Assembly (NCBI RefSeq): GCF_001954135.1
Contig: NZ_MBEQ01000042.1
Location: forward strand, 1-64,000
Origin: Mycobacterium sp. GA-1841
Lineage (GTDB): Bacteria; Actinomycetota; Actinomycetes; Mycobacteriales; Mycobacteriaceae
DNA: 64,000 bases
Direction: 5' to 3'
Both the position numbers and the translations under genes were made by a program. Shown piece by piece: positions 38,925 through 47,839 of this stretch; positions within the stretch are counted from its first letter, which is position 1; every line of letters begins with the position of its first letter. The notes under the pieces were generated by a model. The model was given only the letters and a program-made list of their open reading frames with translations. It had not been told where the DNA came from and ran no database searches.

Positions 38925-40235
38925 ATGGTCGCAATGAGCGAAACCGCCCTGCCCGCCCCCGCACCGCCGGCCCCGCAGCGCGAGGCGAGAACGAACAACC
39001 TCGGCATGGTCCCGACGGCGTCGATGATCACCGGAGCCGCCGTGGCGCTGGTGTGGTTCTGGATTCCGTTGTCCATCATCGTCATCGGGATCTCCTCGAT
39101 TCCCTCGGTGATCGGATTCTTGATCGCCGCCGTTGTTTTCGTCTACCTGATGCGGGGCGTCGAGTGGTTCGAACGTATCCGCAGCGAAGCGGTCTTCGGG
39201 CTGGGGATCGGCATTGCGCCGCGCCGTCTGTCGCCGCACACCGGGTTCCAGGGGTGGGCCCATCAGCTGTGGTTGGACATCAGCGGTGCCCGGTTCTGGA
39301 AAAGCGTCTGCCACCACTATCTGCGCATGCTCTACGACATGCTGGCCACCGGCGTCGCGCTCGCGTTGCTGGTGTTCGCGTTCGCCGCTCCGGCGGCGTC
39401 GGTGGCGATCCGCCAGAGTGATGACGATGCCGGCTTGAGCTTCGTCTCACCGCCGATCGCGTGGCTGCTGGCGCTTGTCGCCGTCGTCGCCGCGCTGGCC
39501 ATCGTGGTGTTCGCCCCGGCTGTGGACGCCGCGATCGACCGGTGGCTGTTGTCGCCGTCGCCCACCGCTGCGCTGCAGTACCAGGTGAGCGCATTGGCCG
39601 ACGCGCGGCTGGGCGCGGTGTCCTCGGCGCAGACCGAACGCCACCGCATCGAGCGCGATCTCCATGACAGCGTGCAGCCGCGGCTGGTTTCCCTGGCGAT
39701 GACGATCGGACTGGCGCAGACAAAACTCGATACCGATCCACCGGCGGCCAAGGCGCTGATCGCCGAGGCCCATGACGAGGCCAAGAGCGCCTTGGTCGAG
39801 CTGCGCAACGTGGTGCGCGGTATCGCCCCCACCATCCTGTCGGACCGCGGTCTGGACGCCGCGCTGTCCGCAGTCGTGCAGCGGTCCGAAACCTCTGGGG
39901 TTCCAACGACATTGCATGTCGACCTGCCTCACAGGCTGCCCGACGAAGTGGAATCGGTGGCGTACTTCGTGGTCGCGGAGGCGTTGACCAACATTGCCAA
40001 ACACGCCGAGGCCGCACAGGCGGTGGTCACCGTCCGGTTCGACGATCCCGCCAACGTGCTGCACGTCTCGGTGTTCGACGATGGAAGGGGCGGCGCGGCC
40101 GTCGACACCGGTGAGAACGCCACCGGTCTACGCGGACTCGACGAGCGGGTCCGCGCCGCGGGTGGAACCTTCGAGGTGTCGAGCCCTGCGACCGGGCCGA
40201 CGATCGTCACGGCGGTGCTGCCATGCGCGTCATAA
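38925..40235 (+). CDS. Sensor histidine kinase, NarL/DesK type
   Basis: 436 residues. N-terminal membrane sensor domain (spans near 33-55, 57-76, 137-160 and 178-200), then a HisKA_3 dimerisation domain with the phospho-acceptor His247 in ERDLHDSVQPRLV, and an HATPase domain (N-box VAEALTNIAKHAEA about 351-364; G-box FDDGRGG). Pairs with the LuxR-type regulator whose gene overlaps its 3' end by 13 nt. Stimulus unknown. A second ATG at codon 4 is an alternative. Confidence 0.93.
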   Translation: MVAMSETALPAPAPPAPQREARTNNLGMVPTASMITGAAVALVWFWIPLSIIVIGISSIPSVIGFLIAAVVFVYLMRGVEWFERIRSEAVFGLGIGIAPRRLSPHTGFQGWAHQLWLDISGARFWKSVCHHYLRMLYDMLATGVALALLVFAFAAPAASVAIRQSDDDAGLSFVSPPIAWLLALVAVVAALAIVVFAPAVDAAIDRWLLSPSPTAALQYQVSALADARLGAVSSAQTERHRIERDLHDSVQPRLVSLAMTIGLAQTKLDTDPPAAKALIAEAHDEAKSALVELRNVVRGIAPTILSDRGLDAALSAVVQRSETSGVPTTLHVDLPHRLPDEVESVAYFVVAEALTNIAKHAEAAQAVVTVRFDDPANVLHVSVFDDGRGGAAVDTGENATGLRGLDERVRAAGGTFEVSSPATGPTIVTAVLPCAS

Positions 40236-40867
40236 TCGCCGAGGACTCGGCGCTGCTGCGGGCCGGTATCGAGCGGATCCTGGCCGACGCCGGACACCAC
40301 GTGGTGGCCGGTGTCCCCGACGCCACCGATCTTCTGCGCCTGGTCAACGAACACCGTCCCGACCTGGCCATCCTCGACGTCCGGATGCCGCCGACCTTCA
40401 CCGACGAAGGCATCCGCGCCGCGGCCCTGCTGCGTAGCCAGAACCTCGAATCCCCCGTGCTGGTCCTGTCCCACTACGTCGAAGAGCGGTATGCCGCCGA
40501 CCTGATCGCCTCGGACACAAGGGGTTTCGGGTACCTGCTGAAAGATCGGGTGGCCGACGTACCGGCATTTCTCGACGCCGTCGATGTGGTGGGACGCGGG
40601 GGCACGGTGCTCGATCCCGAGGTGGTGTCACAGATCTTGGTGCGGTCGGCCAAACGCAGCGCCCTGGACCAGCTCACCCCTCGCGAACGTGAGGTCTTGC
40701 AGTTGATGGCAGAGGGCAAGACGAACTCGGCGATCGCCACCGCACTGCACATCTCGATCGGATCGGCCGAAAAACACATCGCTTCGATCTTCACGAAATT
40801 CAATCTCACTCCCGACGAGAGCGAGAATCGCCGCGTGCTGGCGGTGCTGCGCTATCTCGAGACCTAG
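40223..40867 (+). CDS. NarL/FixJ-type response regulator
   Basis: 214 residues: receiver domain with acidic pocket (Glu7, Asp8) and phospho-acceptor Asp52 in AILDVRMPP, then a LuxR DNA-binding domain (about 148-210) with LTPREREVLQLMAEGKTNS and the recognition-helix region SIGSAEKHIASIF. Partner of the overlapping histidine kinase. Confidence 0.94.
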   Translation: MRVIIAEDSALLRAGIERILADAGHHVVAGVPDATDLLRLVNEHRPDLAILDVRMPPTFTDEGIRAAALLRSQNLESPVLVLSHYVEERYAADLIASDTRGFGYLLKDRVADVPAFLDAVDVVGRGGTVLDPEVVSQILVRSAKRSALDQLTPREREVLQLMAEGKTNSAIATALHISIGSAEKHIASIFTKFNLTPDESENRRVLAVLRYLET

Positions 40868-40899
40868 ACCGAACATCTGTACCGGGAAGGACTTTCATC

Positions 40900-41784
40900 G
40901 TGACCACCATCGCCACCCCGCCGCCGGTCAACCCTCCGCCACAGTTGAGTTCCGGTGGGCGCACCGCATTCCGTGTGACCGTGATCGCCGCGGCCGTACT
41001 CCTGATAGCCGGCACAGCCGCGGCCCTCGGCGCGGCGGCCTGGGCCGTCAGCAACGTCCGTGTCGTCACCGATCATCGCGCTTTGCCCGCCACGATGCAA
41101 TCGCTGGTGATCGACACCGCTCGCATCCCGGTAGCCATCCGCATCAGTGCAGACCGCGAAACCCACTCGGCTACTGCGGATCTGCGCCTGGTGAACACTG
41201 CCCGCAGCGGCGAGCACCGGCTGCAGGTGGTCACCGAAGGTGACGAGACCCGCATCCAGATCGAAGGCAAACCGTCTCCGATGCTGGAGTGGGCCCGCGG
41301 CGGCGAGATCACGATTGCCCTGCCACCCGAGCAGGCCAGGCGATTGAGTGTGCACACCGAACAGGAGATCGGTGCGTTGTTCTCGTTTGCCGATGTCGAC
41401 GAGTTGATCGCTCGCACCGACGACGGCGCCATCATCCTCGGTGGGGCGGCCCGCCGTGTCGAGATCCACACGGTGAATGGCGAGATCGTCTCGCGCGCGC
41501 CGATCGCCGTCACCGAGCAGTTCAGTGCCACCACTTCTGACGGTGACATCACCGTGGACTTCCGTGACACCGCACCCCGGCGCGTCGATGCGGTGAGCCG
41601 AAACGGTGACGTGGTGATCGGACTACCCGAGCGCGGACCATATCTGGTGCACGCTCAGTCCGATTCTTCGACGCAGGTGCGGGTGTCGGAGACGACGGAT
41701 GCGGCCAGGGCGGTCGCCGAGGTCACCGCTCGCTCCAATGACGGCGATGTCGTGGTGCAGCGGGTGAACCCGGCAGAGAACTGA
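40900..41784 (+). CDS. Membrane-anchored DUF4097-like beta-repeat protein
   Basis: 294 residues; Pro-rich cytoplasmic N-terminus, one membrane span (about 26-50, VTVIAAAVLLIAGTAAALG), then an extracytoplasmic domain made of repeated strand-turn units (ARTDDGAIILGG, HTVNGEIVSRAP, TTSDGDITVDF, SRNGDVVIGL, ARSNDGDVVVQ) typical of DUF4097 putative adhesins. GTG start preceded by AAGGAC, 32 nt after the response regulator, so likely the output or sensing partner of the two-component system. Exact role unknown. Confidence 0.82.
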   Translation: MTTIATPPPVNPPPQLSSGGRTAFRVTVIAAAVLLIAGTAAALGAAAWAVSNVRVVTDHRALPATMQSLVIDTARIPVAIRISADRETHSATADLRLVNTARSGEHRLQVVTEGDETRIQIEGKPSPMLEWARGGEITIALPPEQARRLSVHTEQEIGALFSFADVDELIARTDDGAIILGGAARRVEIHTVNGEIVSRAPIAVTEQFSATTSDGDITVDFRDTAPRRVDAVSRNGDVVIGLPERGPYLVHAQSDSSTQVRVSETTDAARAVAEVTARSNDGDVVVQRVNPAEN

Positions 41785-41808
41785 GGGCGTGAAGACCGCT
41801 CGGCAAGC

Positions 41809-42834
41809 TCAGTGGTTCGGGCTCAGCGCGGCGATGATCTCCGCCACCGTGCCGCTGCGGGCGCGGCGCCAACCGGTGCCGGCCCAGACGTTGGTGCCCT
41901 GCGGATCCCCGGCTGCCACGGACGCCTTGCGCACCGGGCTGGTGAGGTAGTGGATTTCGGGATAGCCCAGCGGGGCCTGCGCATCATGCTCGGCGATGAA
42001 GCGGTTGCGCAACCCTCTGGCGTAGCGACCGGAAAAACTGCGGGTGACAACGGTTTCCGTGAAATCCGAACTCTGCAGAGCCGCGCGATGTACCGGGCTG
42101 CTGCCGGATTCATCGGCCAGCAGAAACGCGGTGCCCAATTGCGCCGCCGCGGCGCCGGCCGCCACGACGCCGGCGACATCGTCGGCGCTGATCAGTCCCC
42201 CGGCCGCTCCGACCGGTACGTCGACTGCCGCCAGGACCTCGGCCAACAACTGGCCCAGCGGCTGCGTCGCGGGGGCGGCGGCCGGATCGAACGTCCCGCG
42301 GTGCCCGCCGGCTTCGGGGCCCTGCACGACGAGCGAGTCCAGTCCGCGGCTCACCGCCAGGCGGGCCTCGTCGGCCGTCGTCACGGTGCCGACCGTGGTG
42401 ATACCGGCGCCGCGCAACCGGGCGATCTCAGCCTCGCTCGGCAAACCGAAGGTGAACGACACCACCTCGGGTCGCAGGTCGAGCACCACGTCCAGCTTGG
42501 CGGCCCACCCGTCATCGTCATAGCGAGGTTCGCCAAGTGCCACCCCATAGCGTTGGGCTTCTGCAGCCAATGCCTGAGCGTACGCCGCGATCTGCTCAGA
42601 TGTGCCCGCACTCGGTTGCGGCGCAAAGAGATTCACCCCCAGCGGCTCCGTGGTCAAACCGCGTGCGGCGGTGATCCGGTCGGCCAGCGCGTCGGGACCC
42701 AGATACCCTGCCGCGACGAATCCGAGGCCTCCCGCGGCGCTACCGGCGGCGGCCAGTTCAGGGGTCGACGGCCCACCGGCCATCGGCGCCACGATCACCG
42801 GATGCCGGAGTCCGCGAATATCGAATGTGCCCAT
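41809..42834 (-). CDS. Nitronate monooxygenase (2-nitropropane dioxygenase family)
   Basis: 341-residue FMN TIM-barrel oxygenase: PMAGGPSTPELAAAGSAAGG at 17-36, GPEAGGHRGTFD (about 171-182) with the conserved Gly-Gly-His and PVGAAGGLISADDVAG for FMN phosphate. Detoxifies nitronates; some relatives act on enoyl substrates. Start overlaps the GNAT gene stop by one base (TGATG). Confidence 0.88.
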   Translation of the reverse strand: MGTFDIRGLRHPVIVAPMAGGPSTPELAAAGSAAGGLGFVAAGYLGPDALADRITAARGLTTEPLGVNLFAPQPSAGTSEQIAAYAQALAAEAQRYGVALGEPRYDDDGWAAKLDVVLDLRPEVVSFTFGLPSEAEIARLRGAGITTVGTVTTADEARLAVSRGLDSLVVQGPEAGGHRGTFDPAAAPATQPLGQLLAEVLAAVDVPVGAAGGLISADDVAGVVAAGAAAAQLGTAFLLADESGSSPVHRAALQSSDFTETVVTRSFSGRYARGLRNRFIAEHDAQAPLGYPEIHYLTSPVRKASVAAGDPQGTNVWAGTGWRRARSGTVAEIIAALSPNH

Positions 42835-43358
42835 CAGCGGACCGCCTTTCCGAACAACAACACGTCCTGAGGTTCGTCACTCAGATTGGGAAACATCCCG
42901 TAGCGCACCAGCCTTCCCTCCAGTGACAAACCACACCGCCGCAGCACCGCGGCCGAGCCGGCATTGTCCACATGGCAGTAGGCCGACACCCGGTACACCG
43001 TCGGATCAGCTTGCACCTCGGCCAGCATCAGCGAAACCGCTTCCGACATCAGGCCGCGTCCCCACCACTGCCGGGCCAAGCAGTAGCCGACCTCCACCGC
43101 GTACGCCTGCAGGCGCCGGAAGGCGCACAATCCGGCGATCTCTCCATCGATCTCGACCAGCCAAGTCTTCTCGTCACCGACGTTGAACAGCGTGGTGATG
43201 ACGCGACGTGTTTCGGCCAGCCCCGAATGTGGTCGCCAGGACAGATATTGCGTCACCTCACGGTCAGAGGCGATCCGGGTGTACAGGAACTCCGCGTCCT
43301 CGACGACCGGCGGGCGTAACCGTACCCGTGGACCGGCCAGGATCTGCGGTGTGGACAT
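42834..43358 (-). CDS. GNAT acetyltransferase, RimJ/RimL type
   Basis: 174 residues with RLRPPVVEDAEFLYTRIASDREV at the N-terminus (RLRPPVVEDAEFLY), the acetyl-CoA loop ARQWWGRGLMSEAVSLML (about 100-117) and NAGSAAVLRRCGLSLEGRL. Acetylates an amine or protein N-terminus; substrate unknown. Start at MSTPQILAGPRVRLR is chosen because the family begins there; two earlier Met codons exist. Coupled to the nitronate monooxygenase gene. Confidence 0.87.
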   Translation of the reverse strand: MSTPQILAGPRVRLRPPVVEDAEFLYTRIASDREVTQYLSWRPHSGLAETRRVITTLFNVGDEKTWLVEIDGEIAGLCAFRRLQAYAVEVGYCLARQWWGRGLMSEAVSLMLAEVQADPTVYRVSAYCHVDNAGSAAVLRRCGLSLEGRLVRYGMFPNLSDEPQDVLLFGKAVR

Positions 43359-43438
43359 GTACCCATCCTGCACGGAATGCGCGACGGCGGGTGTTGAGCG
43401 CGACATATTTGGTGTCCAGGCAGTGCGCAGGATCCACT

Positions 43439-43444
43439 TAGGAT
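43439..43444 (+). promoter_or_regulatory. Candidate -10 of the T7SS effector module, leaderless spacing
   Basis: TAGGAT followed by exactly 6 nt and the GTG at 43451. No ribosome binding site is visible, so this GTG is probably the first codon of the mRNA. Confidence 0.55.
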
Positions 43445-43450
43445 CGGAAC

Positions 43451-43753
43451 GTGGGGTTGACGCTTGGAGTAAATCCGGCCGCATTACATTCGGCAGCCGG
43501 CGAGATCCATCAGGTGGGCGCCGACGTTCCCAGTCTCACGGTCAGTTCTGCGTTGGGTGACACCGGCGCAGAACTCGCCACACTGGCGACCGGCGGAGCG
43601 TGCCAACAGGCGGCGGTGGTGATTGAATCGGCGTGTCATCGGATATCGGGTGATCTCACCGAGCTGTCGGCAAAGCTGCGCACCGCAGCCCAGATGTACA
43701 CCGATGCCGATGGTCGATCGGGGACCGCGATCGACGAGACGATGAAACGGTGA
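43451..43753 (+). CDS. EspC-like T7SS small protein with YxxxD motif
   Basis: 100 residues, helical hairpin size. The C-terminal helix LSAKLRTAAQMYTDADGR resembles EspC (ESX-1 secretion-associated protein) and carries Tyr83-x-x-x-Asp87, the YxxxD/E signal of type VII secretion. No WxG motif is seen in the turn, as in EspC-type partners, whereas the next protein has one (WRG). GTG start. Its stop overlaps the next GTG by GTGA, so the pair is co-translated, as expected for a secreted heterodimer. Confidence 0.78.
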   Translation: MGLTLGVNPAALHSAAGEIHQVGADVPSLTVSSALGDTGAELATLATGGACQQAAVVIESACHRISGDLTELSAKLRTAAQMYTDADGRSGTAIDETMKR

Positions 43754-45063
43754 CCGCCACCGTTTCCACGGTCCAGAACTCACGCCCCGAACGATTGACA
43801 GAGGCCGCTGAACACGCGGCACAGTCGGCGGCTCGGGTGGATCGGCAGGTTGTGGCGCTCCGGACGAGCCTGTCCCAATTGGGCGCGGGCTGGCGCGGCG
43901 ACGCCTACGGAGCGGCATCCGCGGCCACTGAACGGCGTATCGCCGAGCACGAGAAAATGGCCGGCACGCTCCACCGGATGGAGTCGGTGCTCGCCGGCGG
44001 GGGCAGTCAGCTGACGACCACGCGTACCAACGTGGTGACGCTGCTCGAGCAGCTCAAGAGCCAGGGTTGGCAGGTGGCCGATGACGGCACCGTGTCCATC
44101 CGCCCTGGCAGCACCCTTGAACAGTTCGCGAAGCTCAACCCGGCCAACGCGATACGGCTTCAGGCACTCGCCGCGGATGCCTCGGTCCGGATGAAGACCA
44201 TGCTCGCCGAGTTCGACACGCAAGATCGGGTCCTGGCCAAGGCAATCCAAGCAGCCAGTTCCGATGTCAGCGGTCCGTCCGATGTCGGTGGCCCGGGCGA
44301 TGACGACGGTGATCCGGCGAAGCGCAAATGGACCGACGAGGACTTGTTTCCTCACGACCCGACGGCTGCCGATGTTCAACAGGACCAGATCGGTGACTGC
44401 TATCTCGATTCGACGTTGGGCGCCGTGGCCAACGCGAACCCGCAGAAGATCAAGGACCGCATCAAATACGACGACGGCACCGGCAATTTCGACGTGACGC
44501 TGTGGGACGGCCACGAATGGAAACACATCACCGTCACCCAGGACGACATCAACACCAACATCGACAAGCACGGTGCCAGCCGACTCGACAACGGCGATCC
44601 CGACGCTCCGCTGTGGCCGGCCGTCATGGAGTCGGCGTACGCAAAGCTCAAGGCACCGGGAGCCAATATGAACGACGCGCTCGACACGATCGGCAAAGGC
44701 GGTCAGACCAAAGACGCCCTGGAGGCGGTGACGGGCAACCGCGGCGACACGTTGGTTCCCGCAGACGCCTGGCGCACCGGGGAGCACATCGACTCCAGGA
44801 TCGCCGAGGCACTGGCCAATCATCAACCGGTCACCCTGTCCACCAGCTCCGACGCCGGGCCACTGGTGCACAATCACGCCTACATCGTCGAAAGCATCAG
44901 CGGCACCGGAAACAATGCCACGGTGACCCTGCGTAATCCATGGGAATCCAATCCGAACGGAGGCGGGCCGCTGATCACTATCCCGATGAGTGTCTTGATG
45001 GGGTCCGGGACTCCGCGATGGGGCGACCACCCCGTCGACGGCATCAACATAGGCAACATGTGA
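43750..45063 (+). CDS. WxG-headed calpain-like (C2) cysteine protease, predicted T7SS effector
   Basis: 437 residues. N-terminal 1-110 is a helical hairpin with Trp48-Arg-Gly50 in GAGWRGDAYG, the WxG turn of T7SS substrates. A linker (170-192) is Gly/Asp rich. Residues about 195-437 are a calpain-type peptidase: oxyanion Gln211 and Cys217 in QQDQIGDCYLDS, the calpain signature PLWPAVMESAYAKL (288-301), His376 in LVHNHAYIVES and Asn396 in LRNPWES. All three catalytic residues are present and correctly ordered. Coupled by GTGA to the EspC-like gene and by TGATG to a small membrane protein gene. Likely an exported protease toxin or processing enzyme; the target is unknown. Confidence 0.82.
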   Translation: MTATVSTVQNSRPERLTEAAEHAAQSAARVDRQVVALRTSLSQLGAGWRGDAYGAASAATERRIAEHEKMAGTLHRMESVLAGGGSQLTTTRTNVVTLLEQLKSQGWQVADDGTVSIRPGSTLEQFAKLNPANAIRLQALAADASVRMKTMLAEFDTQDRVLAKAIQAASSDVSGPSDVGGPGDDDGDPAKRKWTDEDLFPHDPTAADVQQDQIGDCYLDSTLGAVANANPQKIKDRIKYDDGTGNFDVTLWDGHEWKHITVTQDDINTNIDKHGASRLDNGDPDAPLWPAVMESAYAKLKAPGANMNDALDTIGKGGQTKDALEAVTGNRGDTLVPADAWRTGEHIDSRIAEALANHQPVTLSTSSDAGPLVHNHAYIVESISGTGNNATVTLRNPWESNPNGGGPLITIPMSVLMGSGTPRWGDHPVDGINIGNM

Positions 45064-45575
45064 TGAGGGCACCGATGATCGTGTGGGTTGTGATCGTGTT
45101 GGCCGCGGTGGTGGTTTTCGCTGGCGGTGGTTATGTCTTCTACCAGTGCCGGTCCGCACAGAAGTCGGAGCTGGCCGACATCCCGCCTTACATGATGAGC
45201 CAGCAGTCGTTTTCGATCGATTCGGTGTCGCCGGCCGCGCGCAGATCGTCCGAAGATGCGCTTCGGACGTTCGTCAGCGACGTCTACCCTGACTCGGCCA
45301 TCGTCGGGGAACGTTTCTTTGCGGCGAAGGGGCACATCATTGGAGATGCGCTGCGGCACAGTGTGGACGACCACCTGACCAGTGTGTCGAGCTACGAACT
45401 CGAGCGTCAGGGCGACAACCCGAACTTCTACATGGTGTGGCAGCGCGGGAGCCGACTACAACGCTTCTTCTCCGACCACCGGATCGTGGCGGTTGTGTCG
45501 GCCGCTCCGGCAGAGTCGGATACAGCCGACGAACCGATCTATATCTACGGGTACTTCGAGCTGGCGCCGCGCTGA
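45063..45575 (+). CDS. Small membrane-anchored protein, possible immunity/partner of the calpain-like protease
   Basis: 170 residues, not recognised. One N-terminal span (about 5-27, MIVWVVIVLAAVVVFAGGGYVFY) followed by a soluble extracytoplasmic domain of about 140 residues (ALRTFVSDVYPDSAIVGERFF, NFYMVWQRGSRLQRFF). ATG overlaps the protease stop by one base (TGATG), the closest possible coupling. An immunity or tethering role is inferred from position and topology only. Confidence 0.7.
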   Translation: MRAPMIVWVVIVLAAVVVFAGGGYVFYQCRSAQKSELADIPPYMMSQQSFSIDSVSPAARRSSEDALRTFVSDVYPDSAIVGERFFAAKGHIIGDALRHSVDDHLTSVSSYELERQGDNPNFYMVWQRGSRLQRFFSDHRIVAVVSAAPAESDTADEPIYIYGYFELAPR

Positions 45576-45616
45576 GTTCTGGCAGCCTCGCGCGTCCGGC
45601 GGTTTACTGGACGGAT

Positions 45617-46000
45617 ATGGCCATCACTTTCAACCACACCATCGTCGCCGCCAAGGATCGGCAGGCCTCCGCCGAGTTCTTCACCGAGCTGTTCGGGTTG
45701 CCGGCCCCGCAGGAGTTCGGGCCATTTCTGGCCGTGACGCTCAATCACGGGGTCAGCCTGGACTATGCACAGGCGCCGCCCGATGCCGAGATCGCGGTAC
45801 AGCACTACGCATTCCTGGTCTCCGAGGACGAGTTCGATGCGATCTACGGCAAGATCCGCGACCGGGGCATGCAGCATTGGGCCGATCCGCATGGCCAGCA
45901 CCCCGGCGAGATCAACCACCACGACGGCGGCCGCGGCGTGTACTTCCGCGATCCCTCCGGCCATGCCTTGGAAATCATCACCCGTCCGTATGGGGGCTGA
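45617..46000 (+). CDS. VOC superfamily (glyoxalase-fold) protein
   Basis: 127 residues with two beta-alpha-beta-beta-beta modules: FNHTIVAAKDRQASAEFFTELFGLP and later VQHYAFLVSEDEFDAIY, ending YFRDPSGHALEIITRPYG. His7, the HYAF His and the ALEI Glu are likely metal ligands. Could be a dioxygenase, lyase or resistance-type protein; substrate unknown. An in-frame extension upstream overlaps the previous gene and is not used. Confidence 0.82.
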   Translation: MAITFNHTIVAAKDRQASAEFFTELFGLPAPQEFGPFLAVTLNHGVSLDYAQAPPDAEIAVQHYAFLVSEDEFDAIYGKIRDRGMQHWADPHGQHPGEINHHDGGRGVYFRDPSGHALEIITRPYGG

Positions 46001-46065
46001 CGAGCCCGGCATCAGGCGTGCATCGGTCCTGATTTTTTGTCGGTGGTCGGTGTGATGATGGGGTC

Positions 46066-47328
46066 ATGTCCGCAGTGACGGCTTCTTTGGACGATCGGGT
46101 ACCGCCCCGTGAGCGTCTTGAGGTGTTGTTCGACGAGTTGTCGCAGCTGTGTGGGCAACGCAACGCCATCGACGGGCGCATCGTGGAGATCGTGGCCGAG
46201 ATCGATCGCGACGAGTTGGGCGGGATTACCGGGGCCCGGTCGATCCCCGCGTTGGTGGCCTGGAAAACCGGTATCTCCCCGGCCAACGCCGACACACTGA
46301 CCGCAGTCGCCCGGCGCTCACCCGAATTCCCCCGCTGCACCGCGGCGCTGCGCGAAGGACGGCTGTCGCTGGATCAGGTCGGGGTGCTGGCCAAAGGCGC
46401 GGCGGCCGGTTCTGACGACCATTATCTGGAGTTGGCCGAAAATGCCACCGTCAGCCAGCTGCGCACCGCGGTCAAGCTCGAACCCCGCCCCGAGCCGAAG
46501 CCGAAACCCGAACCGCAGCGCTCCTTCATCCGACTCGACGGTGACGACGGATACACCACCTACAAGATCCGGCTGCCCCGCGTGGAAGCGGCAAAATTCG
46601 ATGCCGCCCGGGCCGCACACCACGATGCCCTCGTCGCCGACTGGAAACGCGACCACGACATCGACGCGGACACCGGTGAGGCCACATCCGACACCGCGCC
46701 ACCGTTTCCCAACAATGTCGATGCGTTCATGAGTCTGGTCATCGCCGGCTGGGACACCGACGTGGCTGCCCGCCCACACGGGCAGCACACCAGCGTCATC
46801 GTGCATGCCGATGCCGACAAGCCTGCGGCCTGGCTGCACATGGGTCCGCTGCTGACCGATGACGAACGCCAATACCTGCTCTGCGATGCGACCTGTGAGG
46901 TGTGGTTGCAGCGCCATGGCCAGCCGATCGGTGCCGGCCGCACGACGCGGACCATCAGCCGACGGCTACGCCGCGCCTTGGAGCATCGCGACCGCTGCTG
47001 TGCGGTCCCCGGCTGCGGGACCACCCGCGGCTTACATGCCCACCACATCCAACATTGGGAAGATGGCGGTCCCACTGAACTGTGGAACCTGGTGCTGGTG
47101 TGCCCCTATCATCACCGGGCCCATCACCGCGGCCTGATCACCATCACCGGCCCCGCCGACCAACTCCGCGTCATCGATGACGGCGGTCGCGAACTGCACT
47201 CCCGGTCACTGGCCCGTCCACCCACCACCCCGGCACCGGCGGCATCCCCGTACCGCGGGCCCACGGGGGAACGCGCCGACTGGTGGTGGTACCAACCTTT
47301 CGAACCACCGCCGCCCACCACCAATTAG
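46066..47328 (+). CDS. DUF222/HNH endonuclease protein (13E12 repeat family)
   Basis: 420 residues: DUF222 domain (about 10-260) with ARSIPALVAWKTGISPANADTL-type segment (ARSIPALVAWKTGIS), then an HNH nuclease module near 300-365 with paired zinc cysteines (CCAVPGCGT), GLHAHHIQHWEDGG and NLVLVCPYHHRAHH. The C-terminus is Pro-rich. These genes are multi-copy in mycobacteria (REP13E12 family) and some contain prophage attachment sites; no flanking repeats or integrase are seen here. Biological role unclear. Confidence 0.9.
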   Translation: MSAVTASLDDRVPPRERLEVLFDELSQLCGQRNAIDGRIVEIVAEIDRDELGGITGARSIPALVAWKTGISPANADTLTAVARRSPEFPRCTAALREGRLSLDQVGVLAKGAAAGSDDHYLELAENATVSQLRTAVKLEPRPEPKPKPEPQRSFIRLDGDDGYTTYKIRLPRVEAAKFDAARAAHHDALVADWKRDHDIDADTGEATSDTAPPFPNNVDAFMSLVIAGWDTDVAARPHGQHTSVIVHADADKPAAWLHMGPLLTDDERQYLLCDATCEVWLQRHGQPIGAGRTTRTISRRLRRALEHRDRCCAVPGCGTTRGLHAHHIQHWEDGGPTELWNLVLVCPYHHRAHHRGLITITGPADQLRVIDDGGRELHSRSLARPPTTPAPAASPYRGPTGERADWWWYQPFEPPPPTTN

Positions 47329-47337
47329 GCGCACCAA

Positions 47338-47802
47338 CTAGCGGTGCCCGCGCTCGTGTTCCTGATCGCGGTAGGCGTCGGCGAGCGTGTCGACATGATC
47401 GGGCAAGGCGCCGGCCGCCACGTCGGCCAAACTGGTTTCCTCCAACACCGAGCGCATGCTGGCCCGCAGGGCGCGCCAGACATCGGTCAGCGCGGCCGTC
47501 GGACCGGAATACGGCAGATCCCCCAGCCCGATATCGCGCACGCTGGCCAACGGTCCGTCGATACAACGCAACACGTCCGCGATGCTGATCTCGCCGGCCG
47601 GGCGCGCCAACTCGTAACCGCCGTCCCGACCACGATGGCTGCGGACCAGTCGATCAGTGCGTAGCGCCGAGAGGATGTCGACGAGAAACTGCGCCGGGAT
47701 ACCTTGCGCCTTGGCCAGGTCGTCGGTTTTGACCAGCTCACCGTCGGCGACCGTGGCGAGCTGAACCATGGCTCGGACGGCATACTCCGCCTTCGCCGAC
47801 AT
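47338..47802 (-). CDS. Rrf2 family transcriptional regulator
   Basis: 154 residues: winged helix ([12 protein letters not shown], then [20 protein letters not shown]) and the [29 protein letters not shown] region ([15 protein letters not shown]) of the family. Only one cysteine (about residue 90) lies in the usual Fe-S loop, so an IscR-type cluster is unlikely and a CymR-like sensing is possible. Counterpart of Rv1287 beside the sulfate-assimilation genes. ATG at 47802 has GAGGG at 7 nt; the Met two codons upstream has it at 1 nt. A perfect inverted repeat lies 38 nt upstream. Confidence 0.88.
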   Translation of the reverse strand: MSAKAEYAVRAMVQLATVADGELVKTDDLAKAQGIPAQFLVDILSALRTDRLVRSHRGRDGGYELARPAGEISIADVLRCIDGPLASVRDIGLGDLPYSGPTAALTDVWRALRASMRSVLEETSLADVAAGALPDHVDTLADAYRDQEHERGHR

Positions 47803-47839
47803 CCGCATGCCCTCAGATTCTGCCAGGCCGACCACAGTC

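Noticed and set aside
46066..47328. HNH gene as part of a mobile element or intron
   Set aside because: DUF222-HNH proteins are common multi-copy mycobacterial genes; no inverted repeats, integrase or disrupted host gene here.
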